Shown here piece after piece: positions 1 to 6,801 of a DNA stretch of 16,714 bases. The stretch covers positions 1-16,714 of the forward strand of contig CAMQDG010000032.1 of NCBI GenBank assembly GCA_946999425.1. The letters run 5' to 3'. Positions within the stretch are counted from its first letter, which is position 1. Every line of letters begins with the position of its first letter. This DNA comes from an uncultured Peptoniphilus sp. (lineage in GTDB: Bacteria; Bacillota; Clostridia; Tissierellales; Peptoniphilaceae). Position numbers and translations under genes: made by a program. A model generated the notes under the pieces. That model saw only the letters and a program-made list of their open reading frames with translations. It ran no database searches and had not been told where the DNA came from.

Positions 1-32
1 CCGGGCGCTCTAACCAACTGAGCTAAAGGCCC
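1..32 (-). tRNA. tRNA gene, 5' part only (identity uncertain)
   Basis: Read on the minus strand from 32 down, the sequence begins with a 7-base acceptor arm GGGCCTT, then U8-A9, the D stem GCTC, a D loop containing GGTTA, the closing GAGC, base 26 and the first anticodon-stem strand CCCGG. The window cuts it exactly at that point, so the anticodon is not visible. The acceptor and D arm look like Met- or Ile-type tRNAs of Firmicutes, but this is only a resemblance. It lies 19 bases downstream of tRNA-Ser and is probably co-transcribed with it. Confidence 0.85.
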
Positions 33-51
33 TCACCATTTAGTATTAAAT

Positions 52-142
52 TGGCGGAGAAAGAGGGATTTGAACCCTCGCGACCCTAACGAGCCCTACT
101 CCCTTAGCAGGGGAGCCTCTTCAGCCTCTTGAGTATTTCTCC
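52..142 (-). tRNA. tRNA-Ser (anticodon GCU)
   Basis: On the minus strand a full class II tRNA can be folded. The acceptor strand GGAGAAA (from 142) pairs with TTTCTCC near the 3' end. The anticodon stem CTCCC/GGGAG encloses the loop CTGCTAA, giving anticodon GCT for AGC/AGU serine codons. A long variable arm follows, as expected for serine tRNAs, then the T arm with loop GTTCAAATC. The discriminator base is G and the 3' CCA is encoded in the DNA (52-54). Transcription probably starts near 186 from the promoter just upstream. Confidence 0.96.
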
Positions 143-192
143 AAAGTGTTCATGAATCCATCTCGGTTTATGTTTTCCGCATCACTCTTAAC

Positions 193-221
193 AGTATATA
201 GGCGGCAAATGACTTTGTCAA
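193..221 (-). promoter_or_regulatory. Strong promoter for the tRNA operon
   Basis: On the minus strand TTGACA (216-221) is followed after exactly 17 bases by TATACT (193-198). This is a perfect -35 and a one-mismatch -10 for the housekeeping sigma factor. The predicted start is near 186, about 44 bases before tRNA-Ser. The placement and strength suit a stable-RNA operon. Confidence 0.85.
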
Positions 222-295
222 TAGATTTTTTTATAATAAGTTCATAAAAATTTAATTTCAAATATAAAATATTGAATTTTTTCTTTTAACTAAGT

Positions 296-324
296 ATAAA
301 AAAAGAGATCTTTTCAGATCTCTT
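296..324 (-). terminator. Intrinsic terminator of pyk
   Basis: On the minus strand an 8-bp stem (AAGAGATC/GATCTCTT, arms at 317-324 and 303-310) with a 6-base loop is followed by a run of T. It begins 6 bases past the pyk stop codon. Confidence 0.85.
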
Positions 325-329
325 AATTT

Positions 330-2084
330 TTATTTTGTAATTATACCTTTTTTAATTGTACCTTCTGAGCAATTCATTGTTATTATTTCGCCATTTTTGA
401 TTTTTTTAATTGCATCAGATACTCCAAATATTGTTGGTATTCCCAAGTTAAGTCCAGTTATAGCAGATTGAGATGTAAAGCCTGCTTCTTCAACAATTAA
501 TCCTTTTGAGCGTTCAAGATACTTTACCATATCATTGGTAACTCCGTCTGTTACAATAATATCTCCATCTTCAAAGTATTTTACATAATCTTGACCGGAC
601 TTCATTATAAGAGCCTTTCCTGTAACTTCAACATCTCCTATTCCTGTTCCCTTGGTCATAATTTCACCAACAGTTTGAACTTTAATTAAGTTTGTTGACC
701 CTGCAAGTCCAACGGGAACTCCTGCTGTAATAATTACAGTATCTCCCGGTTTTATAAATCCATTTTTCCTTGATTCTTCTTGAGCTACACTTATAACTTC
801 ATCAGTTTCAACGGCACTTTTTATTAATATGGATTTAACTCCCCATTCTATATTTAGTTGTCTTTTTACTTTTTCTTTTGTAGTTGCCCCTATTATTAAG
901 CATTTAGGTCTAAATTTTGAAATTGCCCTTGTGGTAAAACCTGAAGTTGTAGCTGTAATAATAGCTTTTGCATCTAAGTCTTCTGCTATTGTGCAAGTTG
1001 ATTTTCCTATGGCGTTTGTTGTAGTCATGGAAATTTCGTCAATTTTCTTTCTTAAAATCTCATGAAAATCAATGGAGTCTTCTGTTACTTCAACAATTTT
1101 TCTCATAGTTGTTACTGCATTTACTGGATATTTTCCGCTGGCAGTTTCTCCTGAAAGCATAACGCAGCTTGTTCCGTCAAGAACTGCATTGGCAACATCA
1201 TTAGCTTCAGCTCTTGTGGGTCTTGGATTTCTAATCATAGAATCCAACATTTGAGTGGCTGTAATAACAACTTTTCCCTTTTCATTACAAAGATTAATAA
1301 TATCTTTTTGGGCTATAGGTACTTCTTCCGTTGCAATTTCAACCCCTAAATCTCCTCTTGCAATCATTATGCCATCAGATACATCAAGGATATCTCTAAC
1401 ATTTTTAAGACCTTCCCTTGATTCTATTTTAGAAATTATTTTTATGTCATAATTGTTGTTTTCTTCAAGTATTCTTCTTATTTCAACAACATCTGCAGGA
1501 GTTCTTATAAAAGAAGCTGCTATAAAATCCATATCATTTTCAATAGCAAACTTTATATCTTCCTTATCTTTTTCTGTAAGTGCCGGAAGTTTAACATGGG
1601 CATCAGGGACATTTACTCCCTTTTTAGATGAAATTTCTCCTCCGTTATAAACTGAGCAGTGAATTTCATTTCCTTCAATTTCTTTAACATGAAGTTCTAC
1701 AAGACCATCATCAATTAAAATCCTGGAACCTATTTTTACGTCCTTAGGAAGATTTTTATAAGAAACGGAAACTTTTTTTTCATCTCCTATAATATCTTCT
1801 GTTGTTAAAGTAAATTCATCTCCTGGATTTAAATAAAGGCGCATGGAATCTTTAAAATCTCCAAGTCTTATTTCCGGTCCTTTAGTATCAAGGATAGTTG
1901 CAATTGGTAAATTTAATTTTTCTCTTACTTTTTTAATTTTGTTAAGACGAGCAAGATGTTCTTCGTGACTGCCATGAGAAAAATTCAAACGGCAAACATC
2001 AAGACCTTCTTTAAAAAGTTTTTCTAAAACTTCTTCAGAATCACTTGCCGGTCCTATTGTGCAAATAATTTTTGTTCTTTTCAT
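330..2084 (-). CDS. pyk: Pyruvate kinase with extra C-terminal swivel domain
   Basis: Catalyses phosphoenolpyruvate + ADP to pyruvate + ATP, the last step of glycolysis, in the cytoplasm. Visible family motifs (numbered from the start chosen here) are RLNFSHG near residue 32, TKGPEIR at about 67-73, the catalytic-lysine motif ISKIES (Lys219), ARGDLG at 242-247 and TATQMLDS at 275-282. After the usual A, B and C domains there is an extra C-terminal domain from about 477 to 584, related to the phosphohistidine 'PEP-utiliser mobile' domain. In it the usual TSH reads TSQ (537-539), so it cannot carry a phosphohistidine. The length of 584 residues matches Bacillus-type Pyk. I chose the ATG at 2084 because an earlier in-frame ATG at 2096 overlaps the GGAGG ribosome binding site (2090-2094), which sits 5 bases before 2084. 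The gene is monocistronic, with its own promoter and terminator. Confidence 0.97.
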   Translation of the reverse strand: MKRTKIICTIGPASDSEEVLEKLFKEGLDVCRLNFSHGSHEEHLARLNKIKKVREKLNLPIATILDTKGPEIRLGDFKDSMRLYLNPGDEFTLTTEDIIGDEKKVSVSYKNLPKDVKIGSRILIDDGLVELHVKEIEGNEIHCSVYNGGEISSKKGVNVPDAHVKLPALTEKDKEDIKFAIENDMDFIAASFIRTPADVVEIRRILEENNNYDIKIISKIESREGLKNVRDILDVSDGIMIARGDLGVEIATEEVPIAQKDIINLCNEKGKVVITATQMLDSMIRNPRPTRAEANDVANAVLDGTSCVMLSGETASGKYPVNAVTTMRKIVEVTEDSIDFHEILRKKIDEISMTTTNAIGKSTCTIAEDLDAKAIITATTSGFTTRAISKFRPKCLIIGATTKEKVKRQLNIEWGVKSILIKSAVETDEVISVAQEESRKNGFIKPGDTVIITAGVPVGLAGSTNLIKVQTVGEIMTKGTGIGDVEVTGKALIMKSGQDYVKYFEDGDIIVTDGVTNDMVKYLERSKGLIVEEAGFTSQSAITGLNLGIPTIFGVSDAIKKIKNGEIITMNCSEGTIKKGIITK

Positions 2085-2113
2085 TTTTTCCTCCATAAAT
2101 AATACCTATGTGA

Positions 2114-2143
2114 ATTATACCCTAAGTTCCCTTTAATAGTCTA
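2114..2143 (-). promoter_or_regulatory. Probable pyk promoter
   Basis: On the minus strand TATAAT (2114-2119) is preceded after 18 bases by TAGACT (2138-2143), a four-of-six match to the -35 consensus. The start would fall near 2107, about 20 bases before the GGAGG and ATG of pyk. The -10 is convincing, the -35 less so. Confidence 0.6.
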
Positions 2144-2155
2144 CAAAAATATACT

Positions 2156-2213
2156 TTAATATATCTTGTGGATTTTCCTTAAATATCTTGAATTATTGCA
2201 CAAGATATAGTAT
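2156..2213. promoter_or_regulatory. Candidate NrdR operator (paired NrdR-box-like sites)
   Basis: The sequence shows a perfect 11-bp inverted repeat, TATATCTTGTG (2160-2170) and CACAAGATATA (2199-2209). Another copy of ATATCTTG lies at 2183-2190 between the arms. The 16-mer at 2198-2213 matches the known NrdR-box pattern (ACACWATATATWGTGT) at 13 of 16 positions, and 2156-2171 matches at 11 of 16. The two boxes start 42 bp apart, which is four helical turns. NrdR is the ATP/dATP-sensing repressor of ribonucleotide reductase genes and binds paired boxes. The downstream box overlaps the -10 region of the nrdD promoter, as a repressor site would. Assignment to NrdR is an inference, and nrdR itself is not in the window. 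Confidence 0.6.
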
Positions 2214-2216
2214 ATT
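2188..2216 (+). promoter_or_regulatory. Promoter of nrdDG
   Basis: TTGAAT (2188-2193), a 17-base spacer, then TATATT (2211-2216). The predicted start near 2223 leaves a leader of about 30 bases with AAGGAAA (2241-2247) before the ATG at 2254. The NrdR-like site covers the spacer and the -10. Confidence 0.7.
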
Positions 2217-2253
2217 AATTGTAATAAAAAATATATTTGAAAGGAAAAGTCTC

Positions 2254-4377
2254 ATGATAAGCGTTAGAAAGAGAAATGGAAATTCAGTAGCCTTTGATTC
2301 CGAAAAAATTAAAATTGCTATTGAAAAAGCTATGCATTCTCCAAATGGAATTTACATAGAAAATCAGGCTCAAAAAATTGCCGACGAAATTTTTGATTAT
2401 GCTCAAACTTTAAATAAAGAACTAAGTATATATGATATCGAAGAACAAGTTTACTATAGACTTATTCATTACAAGAATCCTGCTACTGCAAGAGCTTATG
2501 AAGCCTATAAGTCCGTTCAAGCTTTTAAGCGTGAAGCAAATACAACAGACGATGAAATCCTCGGCCTTTTAAATCAAACAAATACTGAAGTTATTGATGA
2601 AAATTCAAATAAGAATGCAATAATAGCTTCTACTCAAAGAGATTTAATAGCAGGGGAAGTTTCAAAAGATATTGCAAAAAGAAAGATGATTCCCGCGGAC
2701 TTAGTGGAAGCTCACGACAGCGGTGCAATTCACATACACGATTTAGATTATTTTATTCAACCTATTTTTAATTGTTGTCTTGTGAATATGAAAGATATGT
2801 TAGCAAAGGGAACTGTTGTAAATGGAAAGATGATTGAATCTCCAAAATCTTTTCAGGTTGCTTGTAATGTTATGACGCAGATAATCGCTCAAATTGCGTC
2901 AAATCAATATGGGGGCCAATCTATAGATATTTCTTGTTTAGGAAAATATTTAAGGCGTTCCTACGAAAAAAATTTAAATTTAGCAGTGGAAATTATAGGC
3001 GATCTTGATCTTGCACAAAAAATGGCAGATGAAATGACTAAGAAAGATTTACAAAGTGGGATTCAAACAATCCAATATCAAATCAACACTCTTATGACTT
3101 CAAATGGTCAAGCTCCCTTCGTAACTTTATTTATGCACATAAAAGACGGAGAAGCCTATGAAAATGAAATCGCCCAAATTATTGAAGAAGTATTAAAACA
3201 AAGGATACAAGGTATTAAAAATGATGCAGGAGTTTATGTAACTCCAGCTTTTCCTAAACTTATTTATGTTCTTGATGAAAATAATGTAAACAAGGATTCT
3301 AAATACTATTATTTAACCTCTCTTGCTATTAGATGTACTGCTAAGAGAATGTATCCCGATTATATTTCAGCAAAAAAAATGCGTCAAAATTATGAAGGCA
3401 ATGTTTTTTCTCCTATGGGTTGTAGGGCCTTTTTGCCTCCCTATAAAAATGAAAATGGTCAATATATCTTTGATGGTAGGTTCAATGTAGGGGTTTGCAC
3501 AATAAATCTTCCTCAAATAGGAATTCTTTCTCAAGGAGATGAAAATAAATTTTTTGAAATCTTAGAAAAGAGAATGGAACTTGTAAAAAGAGTAGGAATT
3601 TTAAGATATGAGCATCTTAAAAATGTAACAAGTGATGTTTCTCCTATTCACTGGCAACACGGTGCCATTGCAAGGCTTCCTAAACACGCTAAAATAGAAA
3701 GTCTTTTAAAGGGTGGCTACTCCACTTATACAATAGGTTATATAGGAATTTATGAAGCTTCAGTACTTGTTAAAGGTGTAAGTCATACAGATCCTAAGGG
3801 AATGGAGTTTGCAAATAAAATTATGGACTTCTTAAACAAGAAAAAGGAAGAATGGACAAAAGAAACAGGCCTTCAATTTGCAGTTTATGGAACTCCTGCA
3901 GAAAGTTTAACTCACAGATTTAATTCCATAGATAGAAACAGATTTGGAATAATTGAAAATGTTACAGATAAGGGCTACTATACAAATTCTTTCCATGTTG
4001 ATGTAAGAGAAAAAATTTCAGCTTTTGAAAAGTTTGCTTTTGAATCAAAATTCCAAGATAAATCTTCAGGCGGATGCATTTCTTATGTAGAGATACCAAA
4101 TATGGAGCATAATTTGGAAGCTCTTGAAACAATGGTTAAATTTATTTACGATAACATACAATATGCAGAATTTAATACAAAAAGTGATTATTGTAGCGTC
4201 TGTGGTTATGACGGAGAAATTAAAGTAAATGAAAATAATGAATGGCAATGTCCTCAATGCGGCAACACTGATAAGGCTACTTTATCCGTCGTGCGAAGAA
4301 CATGCGGCTACCTTGGCGAAAATTTCTGGAACGAAGGTAGGACTAAAGAAATAAAAAATAGAGTGCTTCACATATAA
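2254..4377 (+). CDS. nrdD: Anaerobic ribonucleoside-triphosphate reductase (class III), catalytic subunit
   Basis: A glycyl-radical enzyme that reduces ribonucleoside triphosphates to dNTPs under anoxic conditions. It is activated by NrdG, encoded next door. The 707-residue protein begins with an ATP-cone allosteric domain (about 1-95). A cysteine pair, NCCLVN, lies at 173-178 in the radical-enzyme barrel. A C-terminal zinc site has two CxxC pairs (Cys647/650 and Cys666/669). The glycyl-radical loop RTCGYLG has the radical glycine at about 685. I chose the ATG at 2254, which has AAGGAAA 6 bases upstream and starts with the typical ATP-cone sequence MISVRKRNG. A longer frame from a TTG at 2188 would start inside the promoter. 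The stop codon shares one base with the nrdG start (TAATG), so the two genes are translationally coupled. Confidence 0.97.
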   Translation: MISVRKRNGNSVAFDSEKIKIAIEKAMHSPNGIYIENQAQKIADEIFDYAQTLNKELSIYDIEEQVYYRLIHYKNPATARAYEAYKSVQAFKREANTTDDEILGLLNQTNTEVIDENSNKNAIIASTQRDLIAGEVSKDIAKRKMIPADLVEAHDSGAIHIHDLDYFIQPIFNCCLVNMKDMLAKGTVVNGKMIESPKSFQVACNVMTQIIAQIASNQYGGQSIDISCLGKYLRRSYEKNLNLAVEIIGDLDLAQKMADEMTKKDLQSGIQTIQYQINTLMTSNGQAPFVTLFMHIKDGEAYENEIAQIIEEVLKQRIQGIKNDAGVYVTPAFPKLIYVLDENNVNKDSKYYYLTSLAIRCTAKRMYPDYISAKKMRQNYEGNVFSPMGCRAFLPPYKNENGQYIFDGRFNVGVCTINLPQIGILSQGDENKFFEILEKRMELVKRVGILRYEHLKNVTSDVSPIHWQHGAIARLPKHAKIESLLKGGYSTYTIGYIGIYEASVLVKGVSHTDPKGMEFANKIMDFLNKKKEEWTKETGLQFAVYGTPAESLTHRFNSIDRNRFGIIENVTDKGYYTNSFHVDVREKISAFEKFAFESKFQDKSSGGCISYVEIPNMEHNLEALETMVKFIYDNIQYAEFNTKSDYCSVCGYDGEIKVNENNEWQCPQCGNTDKATLSVVRRTCGYLGENFWNEGRTKEIKNRVLHI

Positions 4378-4892
4378 TGAATTATGCACAAATAAGAAAA
4401 TATGACATTGCCAACGGACCTGGAATAAGAAGTTCAATTTTTGTTACAGGTTGCAAAAATAACTGTCCCGGATGTTTCAATAAAGAATATCAGGACTTTG
4501 ATTTTGGAAATAAATGGACCGAAAAAGAAACAAGAGAGATTATAGAGTATTTAAAAGATCCTCAAATTGAAGGTCTTACTCTCTTAGGCGGAGAACCTAT
4601 GGAACACCCTGTGGAACTTAGGGAAATTCTTTTACAAATAAAAAAAGAAGTTCAAAAAAATATCTGGGTTTACTCAGGTTTCACTTACGAAAAAATTTTA
4701 ACAGATGAAAATAAATTAAATCTTTTAAAAGAATGTGACTTTCTTGTAGATGGACTTTTTAATGAAAGTTTAAAGGACTTAAAATTAAGATTTAGAGGAA
4801 GCTCAAACCAAAGAATAATAGATATAAAAAAATCCTTAAAGGAAAATAAAGTTGTCCTTTGGGATCAAACAGTAAAAAATAATTTTCATTAA
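4377..4892 (+). CDS. nrdG: Anaerobic ribonucleotide reductase activating protein (radical SAM)
   Basis: NrdG uses a [4Fe-4S] cluster and S-adenosylmethionine to generate the glycyl radical on NrdD. The cluster motif CxxxCxxC is seen as Cys26, Cys30 and Cys33 in GCKNNCPGCFN. The SAM-binding GGEP motif is in LLGGEPMEHP near residue 65. The upstream NGPGIRSSIF stretch is typical of the family. The length of 171 residues is normal for NrdG. There is no strong ribosome binding site of its own. The start overlaps the nrdD stop by one base, which suggests coupled translation and near-equal expression. The gene is followed directly by a strong terminator, so the operon is nrdD-nrdG only. Confidence 0.96.
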   Translation: MNYAQIRKYDIANGPGIRSSIFVTGCKNNCPGCFNKEYQDFDFGNKWTEKETREIIEYLKDPQIEGLTLLGGEPMEHPVELREILLQIKKEVQKNIWVYSGFTYEKILTDENKLNLLKECDFLVDGLFNESLKDLKLRFRGSSNQRIIDIKKSLKENKVVLWDQTVKNNFH

Positions 4893-4895
4893 TAA

Positions 4896-4927
4896 AAAAG
4901 GATGGAGTCTTAAAACTTCATCCTTTT
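4896..4927. terminator. Bidirectional terminator between nrdG and capA
   Basis: A 13-bp stem (4896-4908 with 4915-4927, one G-T pair, otherwise fully paired) closes a 6-base loop. It is flanked by A-rich DNA on the left and T-rich DNA on the right, so both strands give a hairpin followed by U residues. It sits 3 bases after the nrdG stop and overlaps the capA stop codon. It therefore serves the two convergent operons. Confidence 0.9.
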
Positions 4928-6089
4928 ATTTTTTATAATCTAAAATTTCCATAGACCTTTTATAATTATTGTCCAGTCTTATCTTTTCACTTTCAGGTAA
5001 ATCCTCCCTGTATTTACCTCCCTCAAGTAAATCTTTCATAGCATATACATAGTATCTGTAAATCCCGTCAACAATTCTTCTATGTGTATAAGTTGGAATT
5101 AAATCAACATCAAAATTAATTTTTTCATTTTCTTTTTTTAAATTAATACTTACAATGACTCCACACTCCGTATCATAAGTACCCATCCACTCTTTTCTTT
5201 GATTGGCTATGGAATTTCCCATGGAATAAATTAAAAACTTATCTCTTCCATCCACATTGAATTTTAAAGCTTTTTGTAAAACATGAGGATGAGAGCCTAA
5301 AATAATATCAGCCCCAGCTTTAAAAATTTCATTTGCATAAAGTCTTTGTCTTTCAGCAAAGTCGGTATGGTATTCATCTCCCCAATGGCAATAGACAAGA
5401 ATAATGTCTGCTCCAGCTTTTTTTGTATCTTCAATATCTTTTTTAACCATATTTAAATCAAGAGGGCTTACAACATAAGACTTATCCTTTAAAATTCCCT
5501 CCATGCCGTTAAACATTTCACTGTAAGATAAAAGTCCAACTTTTATCCCCTTTATGTCCACAACATTTATTCTGTCATTTTCTTCTTTTCTTGTGCCAAA
5601 AGGTAAAATATTGTTTTCTTTTATTGCATCAATAGTTGTCAAAACTCCTTCATAGCCTGTATCAAGGCAGTGGTTGTTGCAAGTTGAAAGAGCATCAAAA
5701 CCAAAATCTTTTAAAAATTTTACAGCTTCTTTAGGAGCATTAAACATGGGATGACCTGCAATAGGTCTGTTGGGATTTATAGTTGCTTCAAAATTTCCAA
5801 TTGCATAATCAGAAGAAGTAAGATATTCCTTTACCTTTTCATAGTAAGTAGAAAAATCATACTTACCCTCAGCATTTTTAGTTTTAATATAAAGAGGTAG
5901 ATGAAACATTATATCTCCCGTTGCCATAATATTTGCTCTGGTAATATTTTTTTCTTTCTTTTCTTCTCCAATAATTTTTTCTTTTTTATAATTTTCCTGA
6001 TTTTTATTTGAAGGCAAAAAAAAGTTTGAATAAATAATTACCAGAAGGCTCGCAAGGATAAGCCAAACTAATGATATAAATCTCTTCAT
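4926..6089 (-). CDS. CapA-family metallophosphatase-like membrane-anchored protein
   Basis: Belongs to the CapA/PgsA family (related to the poly-gamma-glutamate synthesis protein), which has a calcineurin-like metallophosphatase fold. Residues 1-25 form an uncleaved-looking membrane anchor (two basic residues, then a hydrophobic run). The rest is predicted to lie outside the membrane. Conserved motifs in order are TGDIMF (57-62), GNFEATI with Glu101, GHPMFNAP near 112-119, CNNHCLDTG (137-145), HWGDEY (235-240) and GSHPHVLQ (265-272). These are the expected metal- and phosphate-binding loops. The 387-residue length is usual. The pgsB and pgsC partners are absent, so capsule synthesis is not implied and a stand-alone cell-envelope role is more likely. 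The start codon overlaps the queH stop as ATGA, so it is the second gene of the queH operon. Confidence 0.85.
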   Translation of the reverse strand: MKRFISLVWLILASLLVIIYSNFFLPSNKNQENYKKEKIIGEEKKEKNITRANIMATGDIMFHLPLYIKTKNAEGKYDFSTYYEKVKEYLTSSDYAIGNFEATINPNRPIAGHPMFNAPKEAVKFLKDFGFDALSTCNNHCLDTGYEGVLTTIDAIKENNILPFGTRKEENDRINVVDIKGIKVGLLSYSEMFNGMEGILKDKSYVVSPLDLNMVKKDIEDTKKAGADIILVYCHWGDEYHTDFAERQRLYANEIFKAGADIILGSHPHVLQKALKFNVDGRDKFLIYSMGNSIANQRKEWMGTYDTECGVIVSINLKKENEKINFDVDLIPTYTHRRIVDGIYRYYVYAMKDLLEGGKYREDLPESEKIRLDNNYKRSMEILDYKK

Positions 6090-6715
6090 AAGCTCTTATT
6101 CCTATTCCTATTTTCTGCTTCAATTTTTGAAAATTTACATCCGCAGTAGTCTTGCCTATATAAATTATATTGTTGAGAAAGTTCCACAGACCTTTTAAAG
6201 CCGTTTTTCTTTTTAAAATCACTCATTAAAAATTTTGCTCCTGTTTTTTTCTCAATAGCAAGTCCCATTTTATTTATAATTTGCGAATCCTTATGGGGGC
6301 TTATAGTAAGACTTGTTGTCCAAAAATCACAGTCCAAATCCCTTGCACAAAGGCCTGTATATAAAAGTCTCAAGTAATAACATCTCATACATCTTTTGCC
6401 ACCCTCAGGAGCCTTCTCTGTGCCTCTTATGACACTTAAAAATTCCTCAGGTATAAAATCTGGAACAATTAAATTTATCTCCTCATCTTTTTTTAAGGCA
6501 TCAATAATTTTTCTTTGTTCTTTAATTCTTCTTTCCCATTCCATTTTTGAATCAAGGTTTGGATTATAAAACAAAATGTTAATTTGAAAATTTTCCATAA
6601 GTCTTTCAATAACTGCCGAAGAGCAAGGTCCGCAACAAGAATGAATTAAAAGTTTAGGTTTATAATTTAATTTTTTAATTATATTTTCCATTTCTAAATT
6701 GTAATTAATTTTCAT
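6086..6715 (-). CDS. queH: Epoxyqueuosine reductase QueH
   Basis: QueH (formerly DUF208) performs the last step of queuosine synthesis, reducing epoxyqueuosine to queuosine in the wobble position of GUN-anticodon tRNAs. It is the non-cobalamin alternative to QueG. Numbered from the chosen start, the signature cysteines are HSCCGPC (Cys27, 28, 31), CMRC (Cys109, 112) and the C-terminal DYCGC (Cys191, 193), consistent with iron-sulfur and redox centres. The protein is 209 residues. The start at 6715 (MKINYNLEME) is chosen because this N-terminal stretch resembles QueH proteins. A longer TTG start at 6733 would run through the -10 box. No ribosome binding site precedes the ATG, and the predicted transcript starts at or next to it. 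The last bases overlap capA. Confidence 0.93.
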   Translation of the reverse strand: MKINYNLEMENIIKKLNYKPKLLIHSCCGPCSSAVIERLMENFQINILFYNPNLDSKMEWERRIKEQRKIIDALKKDEEINLIVPDFIPEEFLSVIRGTEKAPEGGKRCMRCYYLRLLYTGLCARDLDCDFWTTSLTISPHKDSQIINKMGLAIEKKTGAKFLMSDFKKKNGFKRSVELSQQYNLYRQDYCGCKFSKIEAENRNRNKSL

Positions 6716-6721
6716 GGAATA

Positions 6722-6730
6722 ATTATAACA
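6722..6730 (-). promoter_or_regulatory. Extended -10 promoter of queH-capA
   Basis: On the minus strand the sequence is TGTTATAAT (6730 down to 6722), a perfect extended -10 element. There is no good -35. Transcription would begin about 7 bases further on, near 6715, which is the first base of the queH ATG. Confidence 0.6.
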
Positions 6731-6747
6731 CAATATTATTTTTAAAC

Positions 6748-6771
6748 TAAAAAAGACGACTTTCGCCGTCT
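6748..6771 (-). terminator. Intrinsic terminator of the pepQ-like/cls operon
   Basis: On the minus strand a 7-bp stem (AGACGGC with GTCGTCT, one G-T pair) closed by a GAAA tetraloop is followed by six T. It lies about 30 bases past the cls stop and just upstream of the queH promoter. Confidence 0.88.
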
Positions 6772-6801
6772 ATTTTTATACTTTTTATAAAAATTTTAAA
6801 T

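Noticed and set aside
829..1650. Open frames on the plus strand opposite pyk
   Set aside because: They are antisense shadows of a strongly conserved gene, with hydrophobic low-complexity translations and no ribosome binding sites.
2188..2253. N-terminal extension of NrdD from a TTG at 2188
   Set aside because: These bases form the -35, spacer, -10 and NrdR-like operator. The ATG at 2254 has a ribosome binding site and matches the normal start of the ATP-cone domain.
4066..4257. Minus-strand frame inside nrdD
   Set aside because: It is antisense to the conserved zinc-site region of NrdD and has no independent support.
6004..6222. Minus-strand frame spanning the queH-capA junction
   Set aside because: It is out of frame with two convincing genes and has no family resemblance.
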